A stretch of 64,000 bases of DNA from Flavobacteriaceae bacterium PS02338 (GTDB lineage: Bacteria > Bacteroidota > Bacteroidia > Sphingobacteriales > Sphingobacteriaceae), in assembly GCA_029959615.1 (NCBI GenBank), contig JASCOD010000001.1, positions 1,674,001 through 1,738,000 on the forward strand, given 5' to 3'. The stretch's first letter is position 1. Each line of letters opens with the position of its first letter. Shown in pieces: positions 18,576 through 28,041 of this stretch. A program made the translations under genes and the position numbers. The notes under the pieces were generated by a model. That model did not search any database. It was not told the DNA's origin and saw nothing but the letters and a program-made list of their open reading frames with translations.

Positions 18576-20312
18576 ATGAAATTAAGATATTTAGTATCGA
18601 TATTAGGGATGTTATCATTAACATCTTGCACAAAACTGGATCTTCATCCTTTGTCAGAAGCGTCAAACGAAACTTGGTATAGCAATAAGGCTCAAATAGA
18701 AATGAGTTTGAATACGCTTTTTTTACATCAGTTTTGGCCTGTAGTAAAAACAGAAATTCCGACTGCTACCGCTGCATTCGATGAATTGGCAGATGACTGG
18801 ACCAATAGAACAACACTACTTTCTTTTACCAGTGGAACTTTCAACAGCCAAACGGCAATGGTCGGTGGTATTTGGTCATATAGCTACAAGGCTATCAGTA
18901 GGGCCAATACTATTTTGGCTAATATAGATAGGGCAAAATCAAATTTGAGTGATCAGGACTATCGTAAATATATAGCTACTGCGAGATTTGTGAGGGCTTG
19001 CCAATACTCAAGGATCATAACCCTATTTGGAGATCCAGTATATTTCGATAAAGAATTGGAGCTAGAGGAAGCCTTTAAATTGGGAAGAACTCCAAAGGCA
19101 ACCGCACTCCAGAAAGTATACGAAGATTTCGATTATGCGATCCAAAATCTTCCGGTTGATTTTACTGGAAATGAAGTGCAACGAGTATCTAAAGGAGCTG
19201 CATATGCAATGAAAGCAAGGATTGCCCTGTACATGGAAGATTGGCCTACTGCCAAAAGTGCTGCAGAAGAATGTATCAAATTAGATAAATACCGTCTATA
19301 TCCTTCTTATTCTGAATTGTTCTTGTCAAAAACTAAGAACTCTATAGAATCGGTATTTGCGATACCAAGATCTGTCGAATTGAGCTCAGATTTTAATGCG
19401 GCTTTAAGAGGCGGAAATATTACGGCTTACCTTCCTAGAACTGTTGGAGGAACGAGCACAGGTAATCCATCATGGGATTTATTCTGTTCTTATCTGTGTA
19501 CGGACGGTCTTCCCATTGATGAATCACCTTTATATAATCCTAGAAAACCTTTTCTAAATAGAGATCCTAGGTGTAAGGCCACTATTGCAGAATTTGATAA
19601 ACCGCATTTGGGCTTCACTTATAGTCCGCATCCAGATTCGGCAAAGGTATGGAGTTATACCAGTGGTATCTACATTGCCAATAAGGATTCCAAAGCTGGA
19701 GATCAATATGCTTCTTACAATGGTTTGGTGCTTAAAAAAGGGATTGATGGAGATTGGACGGACGACCTTCAGGCAGCTCCAGACAAAATACTGATGCGCT
19801 ATGCCGATGTACTTTTAATGTATGCAGAAGCTAAAATTGAGATGAATGATATCGATAATTCCGTATTAAATGCCATTAATCAAGTAAGAGCAAGAGCTTA
19901 TGGCGTTGCGGTAGGTCAAACTTCAGCATATCCCGCTGTTACAGCCACTAATCAGATTGCATTAAGAAAGCAACTGAGAATGGAAAGAAGAATGGAAGTA
20001 GCATTTGAAGGATTGAGATATTTCGACATTAGACGCTGGAAATTAGCAGAAAAGGTAATGAACAGACCCAATTACGGATTATTAGCTGCAACTAATGACC
20101 TCCGTACAAAATTGGTAGTTCCCGGTTTGTGGTTTTTCCCAGGAACACCAAATATTGACGATGACGGTACACCTGATTTTACTACGATGAACCAATCGTT
20201 GATCAGAAAATTATCTACAAGGGTTTTTGACAAGAGCAAACATTATCTATGGCCAATTCCGGCATCTGATATTATCATCAACCCTAATTTAAAGCAAAAC
20301 CCTAATTATTAA
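18576..20312 (+). CDS. SusD/RagB-family surface lipoprotein of the PUL
   Basis: A 578-residue SusD homologue with a lipoprotein signal (MLSLTSC, Cys18). The typical early segment SEASNETWYSNKAQIEMSLN and ARFVRACQYSRIITLFGDP in the TPR region are visible, as is LRMERRMEVAFEGLRYFDIRRWKLAE in the C-terminal half, one of the clearest SusD signatures. It binds the polysaccharide at the cell surface and delivers it to the SusC barrel encoded just upstream. Somewhat longer than the usual 500-550 residues. Confidence 0.96.
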   Translation: MKLRYLVSILGMLSLTSCTKLDLHPLSEASNETWYSNKAQIEMSLNTLFLHQFWPVVKTEIPTATAAFDELADDWTNRTTLLSFTSGTFNSQTAMVGGIWSYSYKAISRANTILANIDRAKSNLSDQDYRKYIATARFVRACQYSRIITLFGDPVYFDKELELEEAFKLGRTPKATALQKVYEDFDYAIQNLPVDFTGNEVQRVSKGAAYAMKARIALYMEDWPTAKSAAEECIKLDKYRLYPSYSELFLSKTKNSIESVFAIPRSVELSSDFNAALRGGNITAYLPRTVGGTSTGNPSWDLFCSYLCTDGLPIDESPLYNPRKPFLNRDPRCKATIAEFDKPHLGFTYSPHPDSAKVWSYTSGIYIANKDSKAGDQYASYNGLVLKKGIDGDWTDDLQAAPDKILMRYADVLLMYAEAKIEMNDIDNSVLNAINQVRARAYGVAVGQTSAYPAVTATNQIALRKQLRMERRMEVAFEGLRYFDIRRWKLAEKVMNRPNYGLLAATNDLRTKLVVPGLWFFPGTPNIDDDGTPDFTTMNQSLIRKLSTRVFDKSKHYLWPIPASDIIINPNLKQNPNY

Positions 20313-20331
20313 TCTATAAGCTGGAATAGCC

Positions 20332-21852
20332 ATGATGAAAATAGTAAAACTTGGATTGTTGATGTTCCTATGCTGTGCTTTGGGAGCTTGCTCTAAAAAG
20401 AAAGAAGCTGAACCAGCACCTGTGGTAAAAGAAGACCCAACAAACTTGGAGGGTATAGATCTTAAGTTAGGAATGAATTTGGTGGGTATCATCACTGATG
20501 CAAAAACAAAACAACCTGTTAAGGGAGTAGCCGTGAGTGATGGTTATAGTGTGACACAGACAGATGAAAAAGGTGTTTATCAGTTAAGTGGCGCTTCAAA
20601 TGCAAGGTTTGTACATTATGTTATTCCAGCTGTAGCTAAAGTGCAGATGAAAGATGGTTTACCCGATTTTTATATTAAGATTGATAAGAAGGAAAAAATA
20701 TTCAGGCACGATTTTGCAATAGAAATGTTAGAAGGCGGTATAGAAAAGAATTTTACGCTTTACGCCGTTGCTGATCCTCAGGTAAGGACTAATGCTGATC
20801 TAAGCCGTTTCCAAAAAGAATCAATGGTAGATATTAACAATTCTGCCAAAACCCATAGTAATGTTTATGGATTAATGTTAGGAGATATTATCTATGATGC
20901 GCCTTCATTATTGCAGCCTATGAAAGCATCTGTAAAATCAGATTACATCAAGCTGTTTCCGGTGATAGGTAATCACGACCATCTCCAAACCAGTACCAAC
21001 GATTTTGATGCCATGATGGGTTATGAAGATGTTTATGGCCCAGTAAATTATTCTTTTGATAGGGGTAACGCACATATTGTAGTGATGGATGATGTGATGT
21101 ATACTGGACAGCAGGATTATACTGCAGGGTTTACCGAACAGCAAATCAAATGGCTGAGAGAAGATTTGAGGTTTGTAGACAAAGATAAGCTCCTTATTTT
21201 GGCGGTACATATTCCCTTGCGTAACGGTAGTAGTGTAACGAGGCTAAAGGATGCTCAAGCATTGATGTCCGAATTTAAAGAAGTGCATGTCATGTCCGGA
21301 CATACCCATTATAACGAAAATGTACTGGTTTCGGCCAATACCTACGAACATGTACATGGAGCCGCATGTGGTGCTTGGTGGTCAGGTACGATCAATGCTG
21401 ATGGCACGCCAAATGGATATGGGGTTTATGAAATCTCAGATAAGACCATCACCAACTGGTATTATAAATCTACCAATTATGATAAAAACTATCAGATTAG
21501 AATGTATCCTGCCTTTTCTTTTGGTGATCTTTCTGGATACGTTACAGCCAATATTTGGAATGTAGATGATGCTTGGAAAGTGGAATTCTTTGAGAATGGC
21601 GTAAAAACTGGCGATATGAGTAAAATGGTAGATTACGATAAAGCTGCTTACCAGTTTTTTAAAGGATTGGGTAAAGCAGAACCTGCTACAGCAAATACGT
21701 CTACCACTTGGTTTCGTAGGCCTGATCATATCTTTCATTACAGACCACAAAATGCTAGTGCGCAATATATGGTCAGAGCAACAGATCGTTTCGGAACCAT
21801 TTATGAACAGACCCAGATGATTTCGGGATTAAGTGCCTTCTTAAATTATTAA
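20332..21852 (+). CDS. Calcineurin-like metallophosphoesterase lipoprotein
   Basis: A 506-residue surface or periplasmic phosphoesterase. The first 20 residues are a lipoprotein signal (ALGAC, Cys20). An N-terminal Ig-like/MetallophosN domain (residues about 45-135, GIITDAKTKQPVKGVAV) precedes the catalytic domain with metal ligands in order: ADPQ (Asp148), GDIIYD (Asp185), GNHDH (Asn214, His215) and GHTHYN (His324, His326). A C-terminal beta domain (residues about 375-506) ends the protein. It should cleave phosphate mono- or diesters. Its place directly behind SusD, before the permease, suggests the glycan carries a phosphate-linked group, or that the enzyme salvages phosphate from it. Start could be either Met1 or Met2. 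Confidence 0.9.
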   Translation: MMKIVKLGLLMFLCCALGACSKKKEAEPAPVVKEDPTNLEGIDLKLGMNLVGIITDAKTKQPVKGVAVSDGYSVTQTDEKGVYQLSGASNARFVHYVIPAVAKVQMKDGLPDFYIKIDKKEKIFRHDFAIEMLEGGIEKNFTLYAVADPQVRTNADLSRFQKESMVDINNSAKTHSNVYGLMLGDIIYDAPSLLQPMKASVKSDYIKLFPVIGNHDHLQTSTNDFDAMMGYEDVYGPVNYSFDRGNAHIVVMDDVMYTGQQDYTAGFTEQQIKWLREDLRFVDKDKLLILAVHIPLRNGSSVTRLKDAQALMSEFKEVHVMSGHTHYNENVLVSANTYEHVHGAACGAWWSGTINADGTPNGYGVYEISDKTITNWYYKSTNYDKNYQIRMYPAFSFGDLSGYVTANIWNVDDAWKVEFFENGVKTGDMSKMVDYDKAAYQFFKGLGKAEPATANTSTTWFRRPDHIFHYRPQNASAQYMVRATDRFGTIYEQTQMISGLSAFLNY

Positions 21853-21869
21853 ATACTCAAAATTTAAAG

Positions 21870-23108
21870 ATGAACAACAATAAGAGATACAAATGGGAGG
21901 TGCTCTTCCTTTTATGGGTCGCCTTTTTTCTCAACCAGGCAGATAGGCAAATCTTCAATGTGGTACTGCCATCCATTAAGGCAGACATGCAACTTAGCGA
22001 TGTCGAAATAGGACTAATTGCTACAGTTTTTAATTTGGTTTTTGCGTTATTTGTTCCCATTTCTGGTATTCTCGGAAATAGCTGGAGCAAGAAATGGATT
22101 ATCGTTTTTAGTATTGTCTTATGGAGTGCGGCAACCATGCTTACTGGTGTAAGCTCCACTTTGTTGATGTTCATTTTGTTCAGAAGTACGGCAACAGGGC
22201 TGGGTGAGGCTATGTTTGGTCCGGCAAATTACTCTTTGTTGGCAGGTTACCATAAAGAGACTAGAGCTTTTGCCATGTCAGTTCACCAAACAGCATACTA
22301 TGTTGGAATTATCGCCAGTGGATTTTTAGCTGGCTATATCGCCGAAAATTGGGGCTGGCGTAATGCATTTTATGTTTTTGGTGCCTTAGGTATAATTCAC
22401 GGTATCTATATGATTTTCAGATTGAAGGATAAAGCTAGTAAGTCTTCAATAGATGAAGAAAAACCTAAATTATCCGAAGCCGTATTAATCTTGTTTAAAA
22501 CGCCTACGGCTTTTATTCTTACCATAGCCTTTAGCGGATTGATATTTGTTTTGGTAGGCTATCTGACTTGGACACCTACCTATCTTTACGAAAATTTTTC
22601 ACTATCACTTTCTCAGGCTGGTCTAATGTCTATGTTATTTACGCACGTTGCAGCATTTGCGGGAATTTTCTTTGCAGGCAAGATCTCAGATAGATTGGCA
22701 GAAAAATATCCGCAAAAACGAATGCTGCTGCAGGCGATAGGTTTACTTGTTGCCATACCTTTTATCTTGTTGGTAGGGCAATCTACCTCCTTGTTGCCAG
22801 TATATATTGGTTTGGCAGGTTTTGGATTTGCAAGAGCTTTTTTTGATGCCAATACCTACTCTGTGCTATTTGATGTAATTCCTGAGAAATATCATTCTTC
22901 TGCTTCGGGTATGATGCAGATGATAGGTTTCTCTGTCGGTTCTTTATCCCCTTTGGTGCTAGGTTACCTCAAGCCACATATAGGTTTGGCTTCGGGTATT
23001 TCTCTATTGTCGGTAGTTTGGTTGCTATGCTCCATTATTCTGTTTGTTGGCTACCGCAAGTTTTATAAAAAAGATTTTGAAAAATTACAATTGACATTGA
23101 AGAAATGA
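21870..23108 (+). CDS. MFS sugar or sugar-acid permease
   Basis: A 412-residue inner-membrane transporter with about 12 hydrophobic spans. The first loop motif LNQADRQIFNVVLPSIKADM and the conserved R-x-x-x-G-x-G-E segment (FRSTATGLGEAMFGPANY) mark the major facilitator superfamily. A cytoplasmic loop near residues 195-210 (DKASKSSIDEEKP) divides the two halves. The likely substrate is the mono- or oligosaccharide released in the periplasm by the enzymes of this operon. The stop codon overlaps the next start by 4 bp (ATGA), so the permease and the DUF4380 protein are co-translated. Confidence 0.9.
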   Translation: MNNNKRYKWEVLFLLWVAFFLNQADRQIFNVVLPSIKADMQLSDVEIGLIATVFNLVFALFVPISGILGNSWSKKWIIVFSIVLWSAATMLTGVSSTLLMFILFRSTATGLGEAMFGPANYSLLAGYHKETRAFAMSVHQTAYYVGIIASGFLAGYIAENWGWRNAFYVFGALGIIHGIYMIFRLKDKASKSSIDEEKPKLSEAVLILFKTPTAFILTIAFSGLIFVLVGYLTWTPTYLYENFSLSLSQAGLMSMLFTHVAAFAGIFFAGKISDRLAEKYPQKRMLLQAIGLLVAIPFILLVGQSTSLLPVYIGLAGFGFARAFFDANTYSVLFDVIPEKYHSSASGMMQMIGFSVGSLSPLVLGYLKPHIGLASGISLLSVVWLLCSIILFVGYRKFYKKDFEKLQLTLKK

Positions 23109-24331
23109 GTTTTCAAAAACATTTTAAGGTAATTGATGGCTATAATAAATGGCTGAGAGTAAGTTTTGTGCCAGAAATTGGAGGGCGAATTATGCAGATT
23201 AGCTTAGGAGCTTACGATTTTTTGTTCAACAATCAATCGTCCATAATTACCGAAAATTATCAAGAAAAGGCAGCAAATGGTCAATGGATTAACTACGGCG
23301 GAGAAAAACTTTGGCCTGCGCCTCAAGGCTGGGGAAAAAACACACATTGGCCTGGTCCTCCAGATATAGTTTTAGATGGTGGAATTTTTACACTAGAACA
23401 GCATGATAACGAATTTTATTTGGAAAGTGAGCTAGATCCCTATACAGGATTGCAGGTATCGCGAAGGGTGTCATTAGTGGAAGAACAGGCTATCATTCAA
23501 GTAGATTGTGTATTTGAGAATAAGAGTGATGAAATTAAGGAATGGGCAATTTGGCCAGTAGCTCAATTACAAGCAGAGAATTTTGAAGATTATTCTTATG
23601 AACTCATTTTGCCCTTAGCAGAAAAAAGTAATTATCCAATGGGTTATCAAGTGATGCATGGTTTGGTAAATAACCCTCAAATACAGGTAAAAGAGAAACA
23701 ACTTCGGCTCAATTTTCAATACCTAATCGGAAAGATTGCTGCCGACACAGATCAAGGGTGGGTGGCCTATGTAAATAGAAGTAATGGAAAAGTATACGTT
23801 AATTTTTTTGAAACCGAACTAGATCAGCATTATCCAGATAATTCCAATGTACAGGTATGGACACAAGGTAGAGGAATGATTTATTCTAGGGACACCATTA
23901 AAGAATTTCCAAATAACATTAATCAAAATCCACCTTACTTAGAGATAGAGTTGCTGTCGCCATTGAAACCTATTCAGCCGCAACAAAAGGTAGTGTTTTC
24001 TTACCAAATAGGTTTATCTACCGTCACGCCAGCAGATCCTATTCAACATATTGATCGGGATAGGATTACCTGTTTGCCGCTTACGTTTTCAGATGAAGGT
24101 GGCTTTCTTTTGATAGAGGCTTCCTATGGTTTTTTTGAGGAAAAGCACATAGAACTGAATATTGTAAAAAAGAAGACAGGGGAAATATGGCATCAAGAAC
24201 AATTTAAAGTTAACCCAAATAGCCCATTAAAGCTATATCGTAAAATAGAAATCGGAGAATTCAATTTAAGCGAGCTATCGGTAGCATTAACAGAAACAAA
24301 ACAAAGTAATAACGAGGTTGATAAAAAATGA
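23105..24331 (+). CDS. DUF4380-type, mutarotase-like protein
   Basis: A 408-residue protein without a signal peptide, so cytoplasmic. Its opening (VSFVPEIGGRIMQISLGAYDFLF) and the GGEKLWPAPQGW segment are typical of DUF4380 proteins, which share the beta-sandwich fold of aldose-1-epimerases. Aldose-epimerase relatives bind sugars and interconvert anomers. It overlaps the permease by 4 bp and the SDR by 4 bp, which places its activity at the step between import and sugar oxidation. A mutarotase role is an inference; the epimerase catalytic pair is not obvious. Confidence 0.65.
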   Translation: MSFQKHFKVIDGYNKWLRVSFVPEIGGRIMQISLGAYDFLFNNQSSIITENYQEKAANGQWINYGGEKLWPAPQGWGKNTHWPGPPDIVLDGGIFTLEQHDNEFYLESELDPYTGLQVSRRVSLVEEQAIIQVDCVFENKSDEIKEWAIWPVAQLQAENFEDYSYELILPLAEKSNYPMGYQVMHGLVNNPQIQVKEKQLRLNFQYLIGKIAADTDQGWVAYVNRSNGKVYVNFFETELDQHYPDNSNVQVWTQGRGMIYSRDTIKEFPNNINQNPPYLEIELLSPLKPIQPQQKVVFSYQIGLSTVTPADPIQHIDRDRITCLPLTFSDEGGFLLIEASYGFFEEKHIELNIVKKKTGEIWHQEQFKVNPNSPLKLYRKIEIGEFNLSELSVALTETKQSNNEVDKK

Positions 24332-25080
24332 ACGAATTTAAAGATAAAGTAGCGCTGGTAACAGGGGCATCGCAGGGATTGGGGAAAGGTATAGCCTTGG
24401 CATTGGCCAAAAAGAAAACTACCATCATAGGTAACTATATCGGTGACGATAAAGTTGCGGAAATAACATTAAAAGAGTTGAGAGATTTGGGGGCAGAAGC
24501 CATCATGATTAAAGCTGATATAAGTAAACCAGCGGAAGTAGAGCAATTGTTTCAAGAAATCGAAAAAAGATATGGCAAACTTGATATCCTGGTTAACAAT
24601 GCAGGAACTTCACAGGCAAAAGACATTTTCGAGTTGGATTTCGAAGATTGGAATAGAATGATGGACATTAACTTGGGAAGTGGTTTTCTATGCTCTAAAA
24701 AGGCAATGGAAATCTTCAAAGTGCAGCAATCGGGAAGGATCGTATTTGTTTCCTCTTTGGTTGCGCAGCAGGGAGCTTTGTACGGACATGCACACTATGC
24801 CGCTTCAAAAAGCGGTCAGTTGGGCTTAATGAAAACGTTGGCCAGAACAGGTGCGCCTTTTAATGTTACTGTAAATGCAGTAGCTCCTGGTATCATCCAT
24901 ACCGAACTTTTAGAGAATATACACGGAAAAGATGGAATAGCTGAATTAGCTAAAACTGTTCCATTGGGTTTAGGATCAATAGATGATGTTGGAAATGTAG
25001 TTTCTTTTCTATGTAGTGATGAGTCTAGATATCTTACCGGAGTAACCATAGATATCAACGGAGGAATGTATATCAGGTAG
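24328..25080 (+). CDS. Short-chain dehydrogenase, probable sugar dehydrogenase
   Basis: A 250-residue classical SDR. The cofactor motif TGASQGLG is at residues 12-19, NNAG at 90-93, the catalytic Ser at about 143 and Tyr157-x-x-x-Lys161 (YAASK). Length and motifs match FabG/glucose-1-dehydrogenase-like enzymes. In this operon the most likely job is NAD(P)-dependent oxidation of the imported sugar to a lactone, or of a 3-deoxy-2-keto acid later in the pathway. It overlaps the DUF4380 gene by 4 bp and leads the UlaG-like gene by 2 bp. The sequence does not fix the substrate. Confidence 0.88.
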   Translation: MNEFKDKVALVTGASQGLGKGIALALAKKKTTIIGNYIGDDKVAEITLKELRDLGAEAIMIKADISKPAEVEQLFQEIEKRYGKLDILVNNAGTSQAKDIFELDFEDWNRMMDINLGSGFLCSKKAMEIFKVQQSGRIVFVSSLVAQQGALYGHAHYAASKSGQLGLMKTLARTGAPFNVTVNAVAPGIIHTELLENIHGKDGIAELAKTVPLGLGSIDDVGNVVSFLCSDESRYLTGVTIDINGGMYIR

Positions 25081-25082
25081 TC

Positions 25083-25814
25083 ATGAAGAAAACGGATACT
25101 ATAAAAGTAACATGGCTGGGACAAGGTGGTTTCCTGTTTGAGTTTGATCAGATCAGGCTAGTCGTAGATCCTTATCTTTCAAATAGTCTTGCAAAGCGTG
25201 GGATAGAAAGACTGATAGCAATTCCTATTGCGATAGAAGTCCTGCAACCAGATTATGTGTTATTTACCCATGATCATGCCGATCATTTTGATGAGGAAAC
25301 TGTAGCTTTACTTACCAATCGCTACCCAGATTGTAAATTTATTGGTCCCCATAGTGTAGCTGATCATTACGAACAGTTGGGTTTTAACTCAAAACAATTT
25401 CAAACTTTAAATAAGGGAGAAACATATCACGGGTCATCATTTAGTGTAAACGCTGTTCCTGCTTTTCATACCGACGCCTACTCGGTGGGGTTTATCTTTC
25501 ACTACCGTGGACATCAGATTTATGTTTCTGGTGATACCTTGTTGGATCCCCAGTTAATTCCTCTATTGAAAAATGAGATAGAGGGAAATCTATCACTAAT
25601 GATGATTTGTATTAATGGAAAGTTAGGTAACATGACAGATAAAGAGGCGGTTGACGTAGTAAAGGCCCTTCAATCAAAAACTACGGTACCCATGCATTAT
25701 GGAATGTTTGAATCCAACACCGTCGATCCTGAATTCTTTTATCAATCAATTAGCAAATTAGGGCATCAATGTGAATTGATGGTTCCTGGAATTACCAAAA
25801 TATTTAATCTATAA
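25083..25814 (+). CDS. UlaG-like metallo-beta-lactamase-fold hydrolase
   Basis: A 243-residue cytoplasmic metal-dependent hydrolase. The MBL motif HxHxDH is complete (His63, His65, Asp67, His68), with further ligands His129, Asp151 and His215; the last sits in VPMHYGMFE, like the UlaG/L-ascorbate-6-phosphate lactonase group. UlaG opens a sugar lactone, so here the protein may open the sugar lactone formed by the adjacent SDR. It starts 2 bp after the SDR stop. A generic MBL hydrolase (YtkL-type) with another role cannot be ruled out. Confidence 0.82.
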   Translation: MKKTDTIKVTWLGQGGFLFEFDQIRLVVDPYLSNSLAKRGIERLIAIPIAIEVLQPDYVLFTHDHADHFDEETVALLTNRYPDCKFIGPHSVADHYEQLGFNSKQFQTLNKGETYHGSSFSVNAVPAFHTDAYSVGFIFHYRGHQIYVSGDTLLDPQLIPLLKNEIEGNLSLMMICINGKLGNMTDKEAVDVVKALQSKTTVPMHYGMFESNTVDPEFFYQSISKLGHQCELMVPGITKIFNL

Positions 25815-25832
25815 TCCTAAAAATACCACTTT

Positions 25833-28040
25833 ATGAGATTTGCTACAATACTGCTATTATTAACGAGCTGGTTTTCCAGTTTTGCTCAGCAAGACAGCTA
25901 TTTATTAAGCACTGCTTTAGGCAAGCTTAGTTATACCAAGGGAAATATTCAGATGAACTTCAACAACGGTTTGCCTGCTACTTCTGCGTCCGAATTGAAA
26001 TGGAATTTAAAGTTAGAAGATCCCGAACGAAATTTCGAAACTATTGCCCTCCAGAGTTCTGGGCAAACTCCTGTCATTAAAAAAAATAATGGAGGCTTTG
26101 TCATCTCTTACGCTCAACTAAAAAAAGAGACTAAAATTTACCAGATAGCGCTCGATATTATTTTTACCACCCAAGATCAAAAGTTTAACCTGTCATCTAA
26201 AATACGCAATAATGAAAAAAAACTGGTAGTGGTAGAATTCGAAGGGCCTATTATAAGCGGTATCAACTTTAAAATTGAGGACTATAATCTGATAATGCCA
26301 AATGGCGTAGGGCAAGAATTTGTAACTACACCAACGCCTCAGATTGCTGCTAACAAGGTAAGTTTCAAAGGAGGTCTTTCATGGAACTTAAATAAAGTAA
26401 ATGGAGATTATGAACTGGCTGCCCATTATCCATCTCGTTTTGCAACCATGCAATGGTGTGCATTTAAAGGAAAAAATGAAGGACTTTATTTGGGTAGCCA
26501 TGATGTTAAACACGGCTCTAAAATATTTAACGTGAACTACCAAGAGGGCAAAAAGCAATATGAATTTTCTTTCAGCCATCAGGTAGCTGTACATCCCCAA
26601 GAACACTATGAGTTTCCTGCTTTGGTGGTTTATCCTTTCAAAGGGACTTGGCATCAAGGAGCTGATGTTTATCGTAAATGGTTTAATACATCTATGCCTT
26701 TGGTAGAGGTGCCAACTTGGGCTAAAAACGCTTCCGGTTGGATGCTAACTATCCTAAAGCAGCAAAATAATGAAGTGATGTGGGATTATCCAGCCCTGGC
26801 CGAAATGAATAAACTTTCGGTAGAAAGAGGCTTGGATATTATTGGGCTGTATGGTTGGGCTCACGGAGGACACGATAGATTTTATCCCGATTATTATCCA
26901 GATACCTTGATGGGGGGACAACAAGCATTGGTTAAAGCATTGGCTGCTATCAAAAAAGCAGGCAAACGTTCCATCATCTATGTAAACGGCCAGCTAATGG
27001 ACCAAAATGGAACCAAATATTGGGACTCAATCGGCAAATCCATCAACATTGTAAAAAAGAATAGAGAGCTCGACTACCAGAAATGGCATAAATACAAAGA
27101 TGCTCCAGCGAGGTTTCATGGCCTAGCTTGTTTAAGCGCCGATTTATGGTACGAAAGAATGCTTCAACTGGCAAAGGAAGCAAATGCTTATGGTGCAGAT
27201 GGCATTATCTACGATCAGCTAGCGGTAACAGCACCTAAATATTGCTACTCTACAAGCCACAATCATAAAACACCAGAAATAATGTACACCGGCGATAGAT
27301 ATGCTTTTTTAAGGAAGATTGCCACAACGATGAGTACAATTAACCCTGATTTTATCATCATGACAGAGGGGCTAAGTGATGTGGTTCTGAATTCGATTGC
27401 TTGGTTTCATGGGTATGAAAATGGTGTTTACGTACCTACTCAAAAGGAAATTGAAGGCAAGTACAGCAAAACAGCCTATAGCTCCGTGTTTCCCGAAATG
27501 TTTAAATACACGTTTTCTGAAATGTTGACTACTACTCGAAATCCTTCTCCGGTAAATAATAGGCTAATTTTGAACTACGCTACGATATACGGTTTCCGCC
27601 AAGAACTAGAATCTCGATACGCCGCAGATGTTCGTTATCTGAAAGAAAATCGTATCCCTGTGCCCGAAGATTATGCCAATGTAATCAGCAAGCCAGATCT
27701 AGAACTGGTTACTTCTCAAGATCCAATAGCAATGAAAACCTACACAAAGGCAATCATTGATTTTCAGCGGGAAAATGCCGATCTGTTATGGCATGGCAAA
27801 TATATAGATGAAAAGAAATTTGAATACAAGGGCAATCAGATTGTAGCCAGAGCTTTCGAGAACGGGAACCGAATAGGTGTAGTGCTTTGGAATTATGGAA
27901 ACACGGCACAATCATTTACCCTTAATGTACCAGGTTATGTACTTGAAACTGTAACCGAACCGGGCAAGGCTGTGGTAGCTATAAATGAGCCACTGGCAGC
28001 AGAAAGTATTCGATTGATCACATGGAAAAAAGCACAATAA
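25833..28040 (+). CDS. Secreted TIM-barrel glycosidase-like protein (DUF6259-like)
   Basis: A 735-residue exported protein (signal peptide residues 1-18, ending SFAQ). Residues about 20-290 are a beta-sandwich like that in front of many GH36/GH31-type barrels, followed by a barrel (GLYGWAHGGHDRFYPDYYP near residue 330) and a small C-terminal beta domain. Two acidic residues sit at barrel strand ends: Asp461 in GIIYDQL and Glu512 in IIMTEGLSD, good candidates for the catalytic pair. It resembles what I recall as DUF6259 proteins, without a characterised activity. Its position before the sugar-acid dehydratase and GH50-like genes suggests it cuts a side chain or oligosaccharide in the periplasm. 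Confidence 0.65.
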   Translation: MRFATILLLLTSWFSSFAQQDSYLLSTALGKLSYTKGNIQMNFNNGLPATSASELKWNLKLEDPERNFETIALQSSGQTPVIKKNNGGFVISYAQLKKETKIYQIALDIIFTTQDQKFNLSSKIRNNEKKLVVVEFEGPIISGINFKIEDYNLIMPNGVGQEFVTTPTPQIAANKVSFKGGLSWNLNKVNGDYELAAHYPSRFATMQWCAFKGKNEGLYLGSHDVKHGSKIFNVNYQEGKKQYEFSFSHQVAVHPQEHYEFPALVVYPFKGTWHQGADVYRKWFNTSMPLVEVPTWAKNASGWMLTILKQQNNEVMWDYPALAEMNKLSVERGLDIIGLYGWAHGGHDRFYPDYYPDTLMGGQQALVKALAAIKKAGKRSIIYVNGQLMDQNGTKYWDSIGKSINIVKKNRELDYQKWHKYKDAPARFHGLACLSADLWYERMLQLAKEANAYGADGIIYDQLAVTAPKYCYSTSHNHKTPEIMYTGDRYAFLRKIATTMSTINPDFIIMTEGLSDVVLNSIAWFHGYENGVYVPTQKEIEGKYSKTAYSSVFPEMFKYTFSEMLTTTRNPSPVNNRLILNYATIYGFRQELESRYAADVRYLKENRIPVPEDYANVISKPDLELVTSQDPIAMKTYTKAIIDFQRENADLLWHGKYIDEKKFEYKGNQIVARAFENGNRIGVVLWNYGNTAQSFTLNVPGYVLETVTEPGKAVVAINEPLAAESIRLITWKKAQ

Positions 28041-28041
28041 A

